Positions 1 to 12,563 of a stretch of DNA of 64,000 bases are shown here, piece by piece. Positions within the stretch are counted from its first letter, which is position 1; every line of letters starts with the position of its first letter. The position numbers and the translations under genes were made by a program. The DNA is from Rhytidiadelphus loreus (lineage: Eukaryota; Streptophyta; Bryopsida; Hypnales; Hylocomiaceae). Under the pieces are notes generated by a model that had not been told where the DNA came from, searched no databases, and was given only the letters and a program-made list of their open reading frames with translations. The stretch lies in contig OX344765.1 of the NCBI GenBank assembly GCA_947034895.1, positions 6,391,001-6,455,000 of the forward strand, written 5' to 3'.

Positions 1-1978
1 GGAAGTGGCCATCGAGGGCGTGAACCTGAGCGTGGGCCAAGTGACGGCCGTGGCGCGCAGGCCCGCGGTGCAGGTCGTGCTGGACGCGGCCAACGCCAAG
101 GCCCGCGTGGACGAATCGTCCAACTGGGTGCTCAACAAAATCATGAACGGCGGGGACATCTACGGCGTCACCACGGGATTCGGCGCCACTTCGCACCGTC
201 GCACCCAGCAAGGCGTGGAGCTCCAGCGCGAGCTCATCCGCTTCTTGAACGCCGGCGTGCTGGTGAAGGGACACTCCTTGCCCGCGGAGACCACCCGGGC
301 CGCCATGCTGGTGCGCACCAACACCTTGATGCAGGGCTACTCCGGCATCCGGTGGGAGATTCTCGAAGCCATGGAGAAGCTGTTGAACGCGCACGTCACC
401 CCCAAGTTGCCGCTGCGAGGCACCGTGACGGCGTCCGGAGACTTGGTGCCCTTGTCCTACATTGCGGGCCTGCTCACGGCCAGGCCAAATTCCAGGGCGG
501 TCACCGAGGACGGTCGCGAGGTGTCGGCGTTGGAAGGGCTGCGGATGGCGGGAGTGGAGAAGGCGTTCGAGCTGCAGCCCAAGGAGGGCCTGGCGCTCGT
601 GAATGGCACGGCCGTGGGGTCCGCGCTGGCATCCACGGTGTGCTTCGACGCCAATCTCCTGGCGCTCCTGGCCGAGGTGCTCTCCGCGCTCTTCTGCGAG
701 GTGATGCAAGGAAAGCCGGAGTTTGCTGACCCTTTGACGCACAAGCTGAAGCATCACCCGGGACAGATGGAAGCCGCCGCCGTGATGGAGTGGTTGTTGG
801 AGGGCAGCGACTTCATGAAAGCCGCGGCCAAGATCAACGAGACGGACCCCCTCAAGAAGCCGAAGCAGGATCGGTACGCGCTCCGGACGTCCCCGCAGTG
901 GCTGGGTCCCCAGATCGAGGTCATTCGCACCGCCACGCACGCCATCGAGCGCGAGATCAACTCCGTGAACGACAACCCCATCATCGACGCCGCGCGAGGC
1001 ATCGCCCTGCACGGGGGCAACTTCCAAGGCACCCCGATCGGAGTGTCCATGGACAACATGCGCCTGGCCGTGGCCGCCATCGGCAAGCTCATGTTCGCGC
1101 AATTCTCCGAGCTCGTGAACGACTACTACAACAACGGCTTGCCGTCCAATCTGAGCGGAGGACCCAACCCGAGCCTGGACTACGGCATGAAGGGCGCCGA
1201 GATCGCCATGGCGTCGTACCTCTCCGAACTCAACTACCTGGCCAACCCCGTCACCACCCACGTCCAGAGCGCGGAGCAGCACAACCAGGACGTGAATTCG
1301 CTCGGCTTGGTGTCCGCGCGCAAGACAGAGGAAGCCGTGGAAATTCTGAAGCTGATGAGCTCCACGTTCTTGGTGGGGCTCTGCCAAGCCATCGACCTGC
1401 GCCATGTGGAGGAGACCATGCAATCCGCAGTGAAGCAAGTGGTGGCCCAAGCGGCCAAGAAGACGCTCTTCATGAGCAAAGATGGCACCCTCCTTCCGTC
1501 GCGGTTCTGCGAGAAGGACCTCCTGCTGGTGGTGGAGCGCCAGCCCGTGTTCAGCTACATCGACGATGCGTCCTCGGACACCTACCCGTTGATGGAGAAG
1601 CTGCGAGCAGTGCTGGTCGGACACGCTCTCAAGCTCCACAAGGAAGCCTCCACCGGCGTGTTCCAGCAGATCCCCGTCTTCGAAGCGGAGGTGCAAGAGA
1701 GGCTGCGAGCGGTGGTCCCCTTGGTTCGGGAAGCTTATGACAACAAGGGTGTGTCCGCGGTGGCCAACAGGATTGAGTCGTGCAGGACGTATCCGCTGTA
1801 CCAATTCGTGAGAGCGGAGCTGGGCACGCAATTGTTGTCCGGATTGAGGACGGTGTCTCCCGGGACGGAGATTGAGAAGGTGTTCCAGGCCATGTCGGAG
1901 GGGAAGCTCATCCAGCCCCTTCTGCGGTGCGTGGACGGCTGGAACGGAGCTCCCGGCCCATTCCCCCAACAGCAATGA
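1..1978 (+). CDS. PAL: Phenylalanine ammonia-lyase, 5' partial
   Basis: The enzyme deaminates L-phenylalanine to trans-cinnamate, the entry step of phenylpropanoid metabolism; it is a cytosolic homotetramer. About 658 residues are open from the window edge to the TGA at 1976-1978. PAL is usually about 700-740 residues, so the N-terminus lies upstream; the GTG at 5 is not a real start. Visible signatures are the catalytic Tyr in [11 protein letters not shown] (near residue 53), the Ala-Ser-Gly that cyclises to the MIO cofactor in [16 protein letters not shown] (near 143-145), [17 protein letters not shown] and [12 protein letters not shown]. The selectivity pair is Phe-Leu (RFLNAG, near 80-81), as in phenylalanine-specific enzymes; grass PTAL has His there. 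No intron interrupts the [16 protein letters not shown] segment, where seed-plant PAL genes have their conserved intron. The coding region is much more GC-rich than its flanks. Confidence 0.97.
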   Translation, partial: EVAIEGVNLSVGQVTAVARRPAVQVVLDAANAKARVDESSNWVLNKIMNGGDIYGVTTGFGATSHRRTQQGVELQRELIRFLNAGVLVKGHSLPAETTRAAMLVRTNTLMQGYSGIRWEILEAMEKLLNAHVTPKLPLRGTVTASGDLVPLSYIAGLLTARPNSRAVTEDGREVSALEGLRMAGVEKAFELQPKEGLALVNGTAVGSALASTVCFDANLLALLAEVLSALFCEVMQGKPEFADPLTHKLKHHPGQMEAAAVMEWLLEGSDFMKAAAKINETDPLKKPKQDRYALRTSPQWLGPQIEVIRTATHAIEREINSVNDNPIIDAARGIALHGGNFQGTPIGVSMDNMRLAVAAIGKLMFAQFSELVNDYYNNGLPSNLSGGPNPSLDYGMKGAEIAMASYLSELNYLANPVTTHVQSAEQHNQDVNSLGLVSARKTEEAVEILKLMSSTFLVGLCQAIDLRHVEETMQSAVKQVVAQAAKKTLFMSKDGTLLPSRFCEKDLLLVVERQPVFSYIDDASSDTYPLMEKLRAVLVGHALKLHKEASTGVFQQIPVFEAEVQERLRAVVPLVREAYDNKGVSAVANRIESCRTYPLYQFVRAELGTQLLSGLRTVSPGTEIEKVFQAMSEGKLIQPLLRCVDGWNGAPGPFPQQQ

Positions 1979-3009
1979 GCGAACGATTCGCGACTAGTAC
2001 CGTTGGACCTTGCCATTCGACCTGTCGATCGAGTTGGAATCTTCCACCAGAGCAGTTGAGAATAGTTAGCCAATTTTGTAGGTATGTATATACATTGTCC
2101 ATGGCCTGGAAGCCCAGTTCAACGTGTCATTGAACTTGGGAGACCGAAGGTAGAGACGATCTGAAGATTCTATGTATGATACAACCCATTTCGAGACATT
2201 CAAGCTCAATCGGGTTCATAACATTCTTTGAACACAAGAGTTGTTCACATTTTTTCCCAACAAAAGTCACCTGCACTCTTCAGTCTGGTTGGTTGGTTCG
2301 TGGAGTTATTCATTTATAATGCTTTCGTGAGTTGGTAGCACGTTCGATTTCATGTGTCCAAAAACTGCACGACTCTTTTAAGCAAATACTTTGTCAATAG
2401 TTCCGGAAACAAGGATGTGCAACCGGTTCAAATTCCTTCATCGCTTCGTTGCATGTCCCGGACTGAGTTGGTGCTGCGTTTCTAAGCATACAATAGTCTC
2501 CATTTCTTACACAACTCCATACAAAGTATATCCTGGGCAGCAGGAGACAGATATCGAACCAGGCTCAATGCAATCGGGCAGAACTCCACTTGAGAGCGTC
2601 CCATTCGTAAGCCCTAGTCAGAACATGAGAACGACAATAATTATTTTCGTGAGTGAAGAACTACGAGAACAAAGTTCGTAGCAAAATATGGAATGGGATG
2701 GGAGAGTCGTTGGTCACTTATGCTGGGGGTGCGAGGTAGCGATTGGAAGCCGCCGTTTTTGAAGGCATCTTTTCACATTGGCGGCATGACATTTTGTTTT
2801 TGGGGTTCAGGTTTTCAATTTTGATAGGTCGCATTTCTTGGGGGCAAAATGGGTCGATTTTGATACGTTGAAATGGGTCGAAATGGGTCGAAATGGGTCG
2901 TTCTATGTAGAGGTCTACTGTACTCAGAATTGTGCATGCACGCGTTGGCCGTTGGGGCCTCTCATCAGTTCGTCTTGTGTATATATCTCTTGCACTTATC
3001 CATGTTCAG
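1979..3009. other. PAL 3' flank, no gene seen
   Basis: AT-rich flank containing the PAL 3' UTR. I see no conserved coding segment. A short direct repeat of a 10-bp unit (AAATGGGTCG) occurs three to four times at about 2871-2901. Confidence 0.5.
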
Positions 3010-4215
3010 GTTAGAAGCAGAAGCATGTTCGCCAAACAAAAGAGAAAGTCTAAGGTACTGTTTCGTTGGATTCCTAGATTTTTTTGTATTGCACGTCTGC
3101 AAGTTGAATTGCACATGGCTATCAACTATGAGTTCCTACTCATTGATTACTCTGAGAAATTATGGAACAGGTGGATGAGGCTCGTGATATTCTCGCTACA
3201 GTGGTGTTGGCTCATGTTCCTGTACGTGCTCTAATCATGGATCCTGCTTCGTCTATGGCCATCTCGTAGTTGCATAGCAGAGTAATTGTTCGGTTTGCTA
3301 ATCATGGGTTGCTGAAAGGTTCGACTTTGAACTTGCTCATTATGATCGTTTGTGGTTGCAAGTCCAAGAGCAGGTTCATAGGACTAATTTACCTTGTCAC
3401 TTCAGGATGATTTGGCAAATGGCTTGTCAAAAGAAGTAAAATATTGTTAAATGTTGGTTTTTGTTTCTTGTTTATCTCAGGTGCATCAATGCGATTTTCG
3501 ATCGAAGTGTATATACATTGCAGTTATTATTCGTAAGATGCTGGAAGCAATGCTTAACAGTGAAGCTGTTGATGATATGGTTAGTGCTTACTGCTTTACA
3601 TACTGTATGCCTGCAATTTGGCACATACTACTAATAGCATCAAATCAAATGTTGGTAGTCGATTGTTTGGATTCGTCATTATTTTCCTGCTTCATCATCC
3701 TCATTATACAACCTGTGCTAAATGAAACACCCAACATGATTTTGGTTTGCCTGAAGCTTTGCACATTCTGGCGTGTCACGTCTAATAAAAGCATCCCTTC
3801 AACTTCCCGTCTGTTCAGGATGACGCTGGAAATAAGCGGTTAGAGCTTGCTGGACAGCTGCTTTCGCTATTACTTGAGGTCTGATTCTTGTACTCACTTA
3901 CCAACGACTCAATAATCAGCTCATGATGTAGGAATGCATAAGCAGAAGAACCCCAATTGAAAGAGTTTGGCTATGGCAAAGCCTGAACTTCCGTATCTGA
4001 TTTTTTTGAAGTTCAGCCTACCGATTGTATCTTATGAGATCCTAAGTGTGGGCTGCTTTCTGCATCCGTTTCTGCATTCTTATGCGTTTGGGGTGGACTT
4101 GTATTTGTCCAATTATCGTTTATGATATCTTCCATGATTCATGATCACGTGTGTCTTTGGTCCTGCAGCGAATGACTGCTGAACTTGAGAAATTCAATGG
4201 ATGCAACGCTGAGTA
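3010..4215 (+). pseudogene. RNA polymerase III second-largest subunit remnant
   Basis: Consecutive short exons join in frame across GT-AG introns: 3010-3054, 3171-3221, 3481-3579, 3819-3878, and probably 4169-4215, which runs into TAA. Their translations include VDEARDILATVVLAHVP, CIYIAVIIRKMLEAMLN and DDAGNKRLELAGQLLSLLLE. From memory these follow the order of the RPC2/NRPC2 segment around the family motif GNKRLELxGQLxSLLFE, with Pol III-type MxEAMLN upstream. Only about 110 of roughly 1150 residues are present. The family's DxDxKD-box and C-terminal zinc region are absent downstream, and the last exon does not look like the family. It is best read as a truncated duplicate or captured fragment. 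The first four exons hold no stop or frameshift, so it may be recent. A further candidate exon lies at about 4421-4453. Confidence 0.62.
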
Positions 4216-4682
4216 AAGCAAACAGGTCTACTCAATTTGATGGTATATACTGTATATTCTCGGATGGCATTATGTTTTCTTAGTACACGTGTTTTCTTAC
4301 TTTTCTCGATTACAGGACACCATTTCACCGTGGTCTCTTTGCCCTCCTTACATTTCATTTTTCTTCGAGAAGCTTGTGCCAGAGCAACTTACACCTTTTC
4401 TCTCCGCACGTGCATTAACAGGAGGAATTGAAGCTGCTCTTGGATCGGAAAGGTGTGACCTTTTTGCTGCTATTAGCATTCATGCTTGCTTGCAATGGGT
4501 TGATTCAACTTTTCTGAATTAGTTCGATACTTGCAAGTCCTGTTACTTCAGCTTAAAGTTAGCAGAACGGTGAGGCCGAGCTGACTTGTTAGTTTCGTAT
4601 CATAGTAATCACACTGTCATGTTTGTAGGTGGTTTTTAAAGGCTATCTTTCATTGCTGCCCTGGGCCACATGACAATCACAT
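4216..4682. other. Intergenic, weak exon candidate only
   Basis: Apart from the possible short exon near 4421-4453, flanked by AG and GTGTGA, I see no gene, RNA or repeat here. Confidence 0.35.
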
Positions 4683-5220
4683 AGTAGTATAGGGTTATTA
4701 CAAGAAAAAAAACTGCAATTTTGTCTTAGAATGGCCTATTTAAGTGAATACTATGAGTTTTGGAATTAAATTTTTTTTAATGAAATGAAACATGAATAAA
4801 TTGTCAAGCATTAAAAATAATATGTTTGTAAGAATTCAAGGCTAGAAAAAATTATCTCTAAAAGTTATGCGCAAAAAAGAAAGAGAAACAAAAAATGCCA
4901 AGAAAATTGTTACTTTCACATTTGATTGTTAAAAAATTCAAAAAAATTCAAAAAAATAAGATAAAATTGAACATTTCTCTTATTTTGAAGGTGCTCTATC
5001 TTATCCAACTTGTTTGCATCTTTGGGGAAAAAAATTGTGTTCTTTGCACTTGTGCACTTGTGGAAGGTGCACACTTTACTATTTAAGAAAAATATCTTTC
5101 CAAACTTGTGTAACATTAGTAGAAGTCCTTGTATCCCAATTTTTTACCTTGAAATTCACATTTTGGGGTTGAGATTAGCACTACCCCCAAACAATGGCAA
5201 AAGTAAACATCCAATCCAGG
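4683..5220 (+). repeat. Dispersed repeat R1, truncated copy
   Basis: This roughly 540-bp AT-rich block aligns by eye with 24031-24575. Shared landmarks in order are: ATTxCAAGAAA at the left, GCATTAAAAAxAATATG, TTATCTCTAARAGTTATGC, a run of AAAAAATTCAAAAA, a TTTACTATTT stretch, and AACATCCAAT at the right. The right third of the other copy, including its terminal inverted repeat, is missing. Short reading frames inside it are chance. Confidence 0.7.
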
Positions 5221-6116
5221 GCTATTCAGTTGTTCCGTCATCCACTGCCTGTGCTGAATTCCTGGAAAAGCTCTCCCTTGGTCATAGGCAATCACACCAT
5301 CACACGCAGTAAAATCCATAGGCAAATATCCCGCAAGAGAGAAATGAATTCAGATATCAGCATTTGTACTTTTTCAACACAGGATTGGAAATAGAAGAAC
5401 ACAGGGGTGTATATGATGCAATAAGAACCAGATGTGTGAACAAATACCTGTACAATTAGAACTCGCATGTTCTCACACAAAGCAAAATATTCGATACAAG
5501 TCCTCCTGTCAACTTGAAATCAATATAATAAAAAATTAAACCAAGGTTATAATTGACATGCACGTGGACAGTGTGATTGCTCTATCTATCTATGGGCTCT
5601 CATCAGTGGTGCACATCTGCGCACCTCAGCCCTCTCAACTGAGTTCTGGATTGTTGTTGCCCCAAAGGTCGGTTGGCATTCACTTCAAATGAAGGGCTAA
5701 AAAACTGCACTCGCCATCCCTTCAAATACAATAATACCTGTGGCCGTGAAAGAGTGACGTAACTATCGTTATCCTCTCCATAACTACCGTAACTGCTTTC
5801 AATCAATCCTCACAGGGTGTACCTAAATCCAATTCCTCATCTAATATAACCTTACAAACAGATGTGACTAACTTGACCAACTTTAAACCCGTGTCGCGGG
5901 TATGGAAATACTAGATTGCTTCTGTACTGCTCTTGTTGTGTCCGTTCCCAGAGCCCATTGCGGTCAGCCTGAACCAGAGCTCTTGAATAGACACCTTTAA
6001 ATCTCGAATTGACCAACAGAAGACAAGCCAAACTAAAGTATGTGAGCATGATTCACGATGGATCCTGTCAACAACGAATGAGCTGTCATGCTACATTCGA
6101 ACCATTCACAAAGAGG
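5221..6116. other. TAP46 3' flank
   Basis: No conserved coding segment seen. The part nearest 6117 is presumably the 3' UTR of the minus-strand TAP46 gene. The remainder is unremarkable AT-rich sequence with a TCTATCTATCTA stretch near 5581. Confidence 0.4.
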
Positions 6117-8952
6117 TTAACCACAAGGTGTGAGCTTCTTGTTGCCAGCTCCTCTCGGATTATCATCCTTCCAATCATCCCAGGCCCGGGCCTTGTTAGT
6201 GGCAGCCTCGTCATCACTGTCATCATCGTTCTTTTCCTCCCCAACCCATGACGACTGTTTAGCCTCATCAAAAATCTTCTGATTTTTCTCGTTCCAGGTG
6301 CGCATAATTTCCATTTCTGCCAAACCGGCCTGCTCTATACTCATGCTTGGTAAACTGCATCATTCAGACACTCAGCTTCTTAGATTCTCAAAATGACGAA
6401 TCCTAAGGACTTGCACAAGAAGAAATTGAGCATATTCAATTCCTACGCAGTTTCCAAATATGCACATCTGTGAGTGTGTAAACAGACATGATGTCACGAA
6501 TGAGCCTGAAAAACGTCATGGCTAAACCATAGCCATACCTGTGACTAGGTTGGAAGACTTGAGCTATCTGTCGTTCACGATCAGAGGAAAGGCTTCCGCT
6601 GACCACACTTGCAGGCCCAAACAACATGGGACTCCCATGAGTGTGTTGATGACTGGGCTGTATAGCAACCCGCCCCTCTATCACGTCTTGAGCATACGTT
6701 GCACAGTTTATGGGAGCTGCTGGTCTCGAAGTCTGAGCCTTAACAGCCCCTTGTCTATGCCAGTCATCGGCTCTCTGATGCCTTTCATCCAACACTTCCT
6801 TAGAAAATGACTCCCTGCCCTGTAGGACAACAAATGTTTGATCAACAATTGCCAAATTCCAAAATTGGTACATCCGTGCATCTAATTCACAAAAAACATT
6901 TGCCTAAACAACTTGCGAACATTGATCCAGATACACATGCAAATGATCCCCCGATGAAGCCGATTCCAATGATATAATTCAATGGTACCAGGATGCTAAC
7001 CTCTTCGTTAGCAGCTTTGACAGAAGCTAACATCTCTTCCTCCCGTTGCAGCATCTCGACCAAGTCCAAGGACTGTTTTTAGAAAAACACAGACTCGTAA
7101 ACAAGAAGGGGAAAAAAATGCACTAATCCATCCTAGTCCAAGGTAGCACTAAGACAACCCAATGCTTTCACTTCGAATGTTCCATACAATTTTTGTAATC
7201 TTAAAAGCATAACTAACCCCATGTTGCAGTCAGACCCACAAATTGGGTACGAGGCAAATTTCAAAACATTTCAAGTAGTCGGGAAAGATGTCTACACAAA
7301 CCTTGCACAGAGCGAGTGATATCTGCATGAACCAAGCCTGCATGAACACAAATGACATTTAGTACAAGGCACGTAGAAGGAAATCAGAATTTAAATGTTT
7401 ATGCAAGATTTCAGAACAGTGGAAAAAAGATAACAAAACATTTCAGAGAAATGACGATCAAGCACTAGGGTAATGTAAATTTACCTCTCGCTCTTCTTCG
7501 TCGTCTTCATCTGGCAAATTTTCTTCCCCTTGCTCAACAGTCGTGGTCTTAGCAGTGGCTTGCATAGAGCGCCGACGCCTCTCCTTCCTCTCCTTGATTT
7601 CTTGCAATTTAGATTCCGCAGCTCTTTGCTTTCTGAACCGTGCAACCTACAGCATCAGCTCCCAATTCAGAAAATGGAGAAGCATTGAGCGTGTCAACAA
7701 AACCAAAAACTGATGTACAATATTGGTCATAAAGAACTCATATCTTCAAAACCTCGGTCACAGTCTGCCGATATCTATGAGAAGTTTCCATGTATGAAGG
7801 TGGATATGTAATATCAGTACTTCAAACATACATACCTTTTCCGTTCTTCTTGTTTCAGGAGTAGTCTGGCCCTCTCTGATAAGAACCTGAGCCTCACTTT
7901 CTGAAAGAAGTTCTAAGCGCTCGCATGATCGAATGAAGCTCTGCCCCAAACCAACAGTGATGATTCAGACAGTCGAAGGGAGATAACAGTAGCAAATGGC
8001 GTAACAAACCAGTAAAGCACATCCAACAAAGAAATTTTGAGGAAAGTGCAGACAAAATCTAATAATCATGATGACTAAGTAGTTCAAATCAAAATGCACT
8101 GGATTTTTGCTTGGAAAATACATCAGACAACAGTGTAATGCAAGATAGAATTATCTGATAGAAAACGCACCAATAACGGTCCTTTGGAAACCCTAATCAA
8201 TTGCATTCGGTCTTCTGTCTCCAACTTCTCGGTAAGATCACCCAAATAATACGGAATCTGCATCTTGTAAATTTAGGAAGTGCTAAACAACAAACTGACT
8301 TGAAATTCAAACATCTGTTCAATTGCAAAGAGCCTCGGTGACCACAGAGGTCGTCTACAGACAGAAGATCCAAAATGTTGGGAACTCTCCAAAAAACGGT
8401 TCATTCAGAAGATGAATGAAAGCATACGATTCCGATAAAAACTGGTTACATACCAGCAAGTACTTGAGATCCCCGGTGCTGATGTCATCCTTCTCCTCGT
8501 TTCTAGAGAAAAGAGCCAACTTGTCTACAATTTCTTGGCACTTCTGCAATCTCAGGCAAGCTTTCTTTACATCATCCTGCTCAACCAGATAGCTGTCGTG
8601 TCAGAATTCAGCGCTGGGGATTACTATGAAAAAAGCACAAACCAGAACACAAAAATGCGCATAGTTGAATCAGAAAACGCAAGAACTCCACGCTCAGAGC
8701 AACAGGAAACCAGATGTTTATATTCTAGGGTTTTCACCAAGAAAACCGGTCAAGCACAACTTCTCGACGTACCTGAAGAGGTACATTAAACTACAGTCAT
8801 AGATGACATGAAACACAGACAAAACTAACTCTCCACAAAGGAACCCTGGAATTGCCTACATTTCCAACCCGAGATGAGTTTGCCAGGCCGTGCAGTTGCT
8901 GCGCCTGGTAAAACAGCTGCGGAAGAGGCACATCCTCCAAGTCTTCTCCCAT
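6117..8952 (-). CDS. TAP46: PP2A regulatory subunit TAP46 (Tap42/alpha4)
   Basis: TAP46 binds and stabilises catalytic subunits of PP2A-type phosphatases and acts in TOR signalling in the cytosol. Nine exons read on the minus strand: 8952 to about 8865, 8576-8454, 8257-8171, 7940-7836, 7646-7485, 7337-7302, 7072-7001, 6819-6539 and 6354-6117. The joined protein is about 400 residues, the usual plant TAP46 length. It starts MGEDLEDVPLPQLF and contains STGDLKYLL, IPYYLGDLTEKL, ESKLQEIKERKERRRRS, an acidic stretch, LDLVEMLQREEEML, CATYAQDVIEGR and QIAQVFQPSH. It ends in the diagnostic DDWKDDNPRGAGNKKLTPCG, followed by TAA at 6119-6117. Phases agree at all junctions from exon 2 onward. The exon 1 donor is uncertain: two phase-0 GT sites are possible. 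No damage seen; it looks functional. Confidence 0.95.
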
Positions 8953-9850
8953 AGCTATCAAATTAATTTAGCCTTCACACTGCAAGAGTCACACAGACAA
9001 TACCTCATTCACAATCAGACTACGAAACAAAAACTTCTTTTCACTACCGATTTTCACCGTCCACTCAGGCCTGCTTGCATAAAACAAAAATTGAAGCCTT
9101 TCTCTAATCTCAACTCTCTCAGAACTCACAGCTGCAACCACTGCAACCACACTAATTCTCTAAGTACTCCCCGTATTAACATGAATCCTAATTCCAATCA
9201 CTGCACATACACAAGTTTTCAAAGTACTCCCAAGTATCGACATGAAACCCTAATTCCAATTGATGAAACGAGTGAAAATTAGACCTAAAAATACTCGCTT
9301 CACTCGGTTCCCACAGCAACTGTTGTAGAGCAATTTCAAAGTAAGCAGAAAAAATAGCTGAAACAAATACCGAGTGAAAGGACAGAACTTGCAAAACTTC
9401 GACCCTCAATCACTCACACACTCAGAAAACGTGATGCAACTTCACAGGCAAAGTTAGCGCAACCGATTTCTTCAAAAACCTCGCGCGCGCGCGCTCCAAC
9501 AAAACCCTTGTTCCGAATTGTGTGGAAAAGAGAACTGAGAAAGATGGAGAGGACGGGATAGGCTTGACCATTAATGGCCGTGGATAGGAAGCTTCAGAGG
9601 AATCGACGGTTGGGAAATTTGGGAACGCTGGAAGGGAACATGAGAACGTAAAGTGTGAATAGGGGAACTGGGAGCTGAGCCAAGTTTGGGGGCCTGAGAA
9701 GCATGTCCACCGGCACGGCAAATATGGAGCCTTCGGCACGTTACACTCACAAACATTTGATTTTTCTTCAAAATTTCTGAAATACTTAGTATATATAGGA
9801 TAAAAGTTCTTACCCAATTGAAAGATATCAAATTTTTTATTGATCAATTA
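8953..9850 (-). promoter_or_regulatory. TAP46 5' leader and promoter region
   Basis: This lies upstream of the TAP46 start codon on the minus strand. It includes a short alternating CG run (CGCGCGCGCGCGC, about 9481-9493), a likely GC-rich leader near the transcription start, before the sequence turns AT-rich above 9750. Open frames on both strands show no conserved motifs and are not called. No specific promoter element can be supported. Confidence 0.35.
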
Positions 9851-10574
9851 TGTAAAGGTACATAAAGAAAATATTCTTCTCCGTGTGAAAATGACCAAAA
9901 TTAATTCAATCTAAAGGCTAAGTTTAGTATGATATTACTAATTTGAATTCGAAGTCATTCTCAAACTAAGGTGTCCTTGGTGAATACAAGAATAATTAAT
10001 TGGAAGAATTTTATGCTATTTTTAATTGCTACTTGTATTCTTTTAAAAATTCAAATTAATTGAATTTTTTTGTTATATTTTATATTTTATTTTTTCCTAT
10101 AGAACTATTATAACTATGACAATTTTTCAAAAAAAACAATAGGGATTTTCACATTGATAGATTTTGTTTTATCTCAAGTGATAAAAATGTACAATTGAAA
10201 CTAGACTTTAATTTTAAATGTTGAATTGAATTGAAGATATCAAATTTATGAATGAAGTTAATAAAGTAAATGGTATTTTCAATCATCAATTAAGAATTGA
10301 ATAATGTGACATGTAGGCATGAAACTAAAAATGAAAACTATAAAAAAAAATGATACTATCAAAGATAATTCAATTATAATTTTACTTCAATGTGCTTATT
10401 CTAATTCTAGCAAATTTAAAAATTATGCGGTTTTGTAATGAGTACAAATCACGAGACCTCGAATTATTTTAGAGAACATCAATAGAGTTTGGTCCACACT
10501 ATTGTCATACTATCTCAAATAGTACAATTGTCATTTAGTTTCATCCACTTTCAACTAAATTCATTCAATTTGTA
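9851..10574. other. AT-rich intergenic DNA
   Basis: No gene, RNA or clear repeat seen. Poly-A/T tracts are frequent. Confidence 0.4.
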
Positions 10575-10578
10575 CTAA

Positions 10579-11475
10579 CCCACAAAGGACGGAGTGTGTT
10601 TTTCAAGTGAAATAGTCAAAAACTCCCATTTTGGGGTGCATTGATTATAATTGAAAATCAATTTTTTTTTGTTAAATTCAATTTCACAAAGTATATGAGA
10701 CTATTGAAACAAAATTCAGACCATTTGACTATGTGGATTGCTTGGTGGATTGTAAGATAATAACATTTGAAATATGAAAAAGAAAATGACCTTGTCAAAT
10801 AGAGATAGGAAACTTTGAGCTCTTGGAATTGAATTTTTTTCTCTCTATACTGAAAATGAGAATTTACACCATTCAATAGTATATCTTGTTAGGTACATTC
10901 TAACAAAATTTCAAAAGCAAACCAAGGGGCTAACTAACTTCCCTACAATACAAAGAAGTCAAATAATCCACCAATACACTAGCATTTTTTTGAAGATCCC
11001 TTGTGCACTCTAGAATTTGATTTTTTGAAATCCAAATAATAAAAATATAGAGCCAAACATTTAGAATATGTGGAACTTTTTTTAAAATATTTGACGACAC
11101 AAATCAAGACAAATTTTGCAAGATTATAGTGTTTGAAGTTAGAAAAATGTCTTTTTTTTCAAAATTGCCCAACATAATTAACAATGTATGACTCTCATCT
11201 CGAAGTGTGAATTTTGAACTAAATTTTCTTTTGGCAATTTCATACTATACCATATTAGTTACATACATGCCAAATTTCAAAAGTAGAGTGAGTTAAAACC
11301 AAATTATTGTTTGATTTTGTTTGGGCAACATAACTTTTTACATTGGCATTTAAATGGAATTTTTTTTCTTCCCACAAAAGGAGGGACTATGGGCACCCAT
11401 CCATTCTAGATTGACTTTGTAGGAACCTACTCAAACATTCAATTATCTCTTCAACAAACAATTGTCTTTTAGGGG
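10579..11475. mobile_element. TTAA-flanked non-autonomous element, copy a
   Basis: The left terminus CCCACAAAGGAC (10579-10590) follows CTAA. The right terminus GTCTTTTAGGGG (11464-11475) is followed by TTAA at 11476-11479, so the ends are imperfect inverted repeats. The interior contains a diverged version of the TTTGACTAT...GATTG...GATAxTAxCATT segment of copy b. There is no coding capacity. The length (897 bp) is close to copy b. Confidence 0.55.
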
Positions 11476-11639
11476 TTAAAATGATCATCAAAATTTTTGC
11501 ATTCATTTGAATACACTCATCCAAATTCATTTGATAAGTTTGAGAAGGTCTTACACTAATTCAATTAATGTGAGTACACATGCTAAATATTTTATGTTGC
11601 ATAAATATGCCTAATACTCTACATGAGGGTCACATTTAA

Positions 11640-12563
11640 CCCCTAAAGGACTAGGACCATTCTTCTGTAAAAAACTACTCAAACCTGTCATTTCTACAAC
11701 ATTCATCCAAAAATACAAAAATAAATATATTTTTTAGAATCTAACCGTAGGATCTTGTACTTTACTAGTCGATGATCATGTCATAAAAATTTCATGGAGT
11801 TTGACTATACAGATTGAAAGATATTAGCATTCAAAGTTGAAAAAAGAAAGTTTTTTTGAACACTAGCCTCCAATTTCAGATGACTTTGAATGCCATTTGT
11901 GGAAATTTTTTGCACCATGGACCTTGAATTAAAAAATTTTAGTGTTGAAGAATTGAGTTGAAAGTCTAAAAAAAAATTAATAAAAAAACACGCTTGATTT
12001 TCATTCTTTAAAAAATTGTTAAATAGAAGTAGGTCCAAGATTGAAAGAAAAACTAAATTGTTAATAACTCTAAAATAGAATTGAAATACAATAATCTCAA
12101 TGGTGAGATTGTTCTAAATAGAAAACTTAACCTTGTCAAACAATTTTTTTTGAAAAATTGTGAAAATTGCATTCAAAATTCAATCCTTTAAGTTATTTTT
12201 TCAAAAAGATGCTCAAATTGCCTGAAAAACAAGATTGTTCATAACTTTCACATTACTAATCCAAATGGAACGAATCAAAGCTTCACATGTAGACAAAAAT
12301 ATGATCTTTAAGAAGGAAAAAATTAAAAAATTAATTTCAAGTTTTTGTAAATTTCTCTTTCTGCCCAGTGAAGTGAAAATTATGTTTAAGATGCCATAAC
12401 TTTTGTTCCCAGGCACCAATTGAAATAAAATTTATATTTCCACAAAGCTAATAAGCTTTTCTATCTTATGAGAAAGTTTCAAAAAGTTTCATAAAAAATT
12501 GAGATCATAGGAACCTGCCCGAAATCCATTTTGTCCCCCAAGGGGACAATGGTCCTTTAGGGG
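11640..12563. mobile_element. TTAA-flanked non-autonomous element, copy b
   Basis: This is the best-preserved member. TTAA at 11636-11639 precedes CCCCTAAAGGAC (11640-11651). The right end GTCCTTTAGGGG (12552-12563) is its exact inverse and is followed by TTAA at 12564-12567. The element is 924 bp, AT-rich, with no open frame above about 77 codons. A 4-bp TTAA duplication next to a CCC-starting inverted repeat is the signature of piggyBac-type transposition. A TA target (Tc1/mariner) with an ACCCC-starting terminus is the alternative. The interior matches 53257-54310 closely. Confidence 0.72.

Noticed and set aside
352..1740. Additional long frames on both strands inside PAL
   Set aside because: Shadows of a GC-rich coding frame; no recognisable motifs.
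6541..6810. Plus-strand frame within TAP46
   Set aside because: Antisense of a clear TAP46 exon.
9422..9847. Minus-strand frames of 141 and 86 codons upstream of TAP46
   Set aside because: They overlap each other in different frames, show no conserved motif and lie in the TAP46 5' region.
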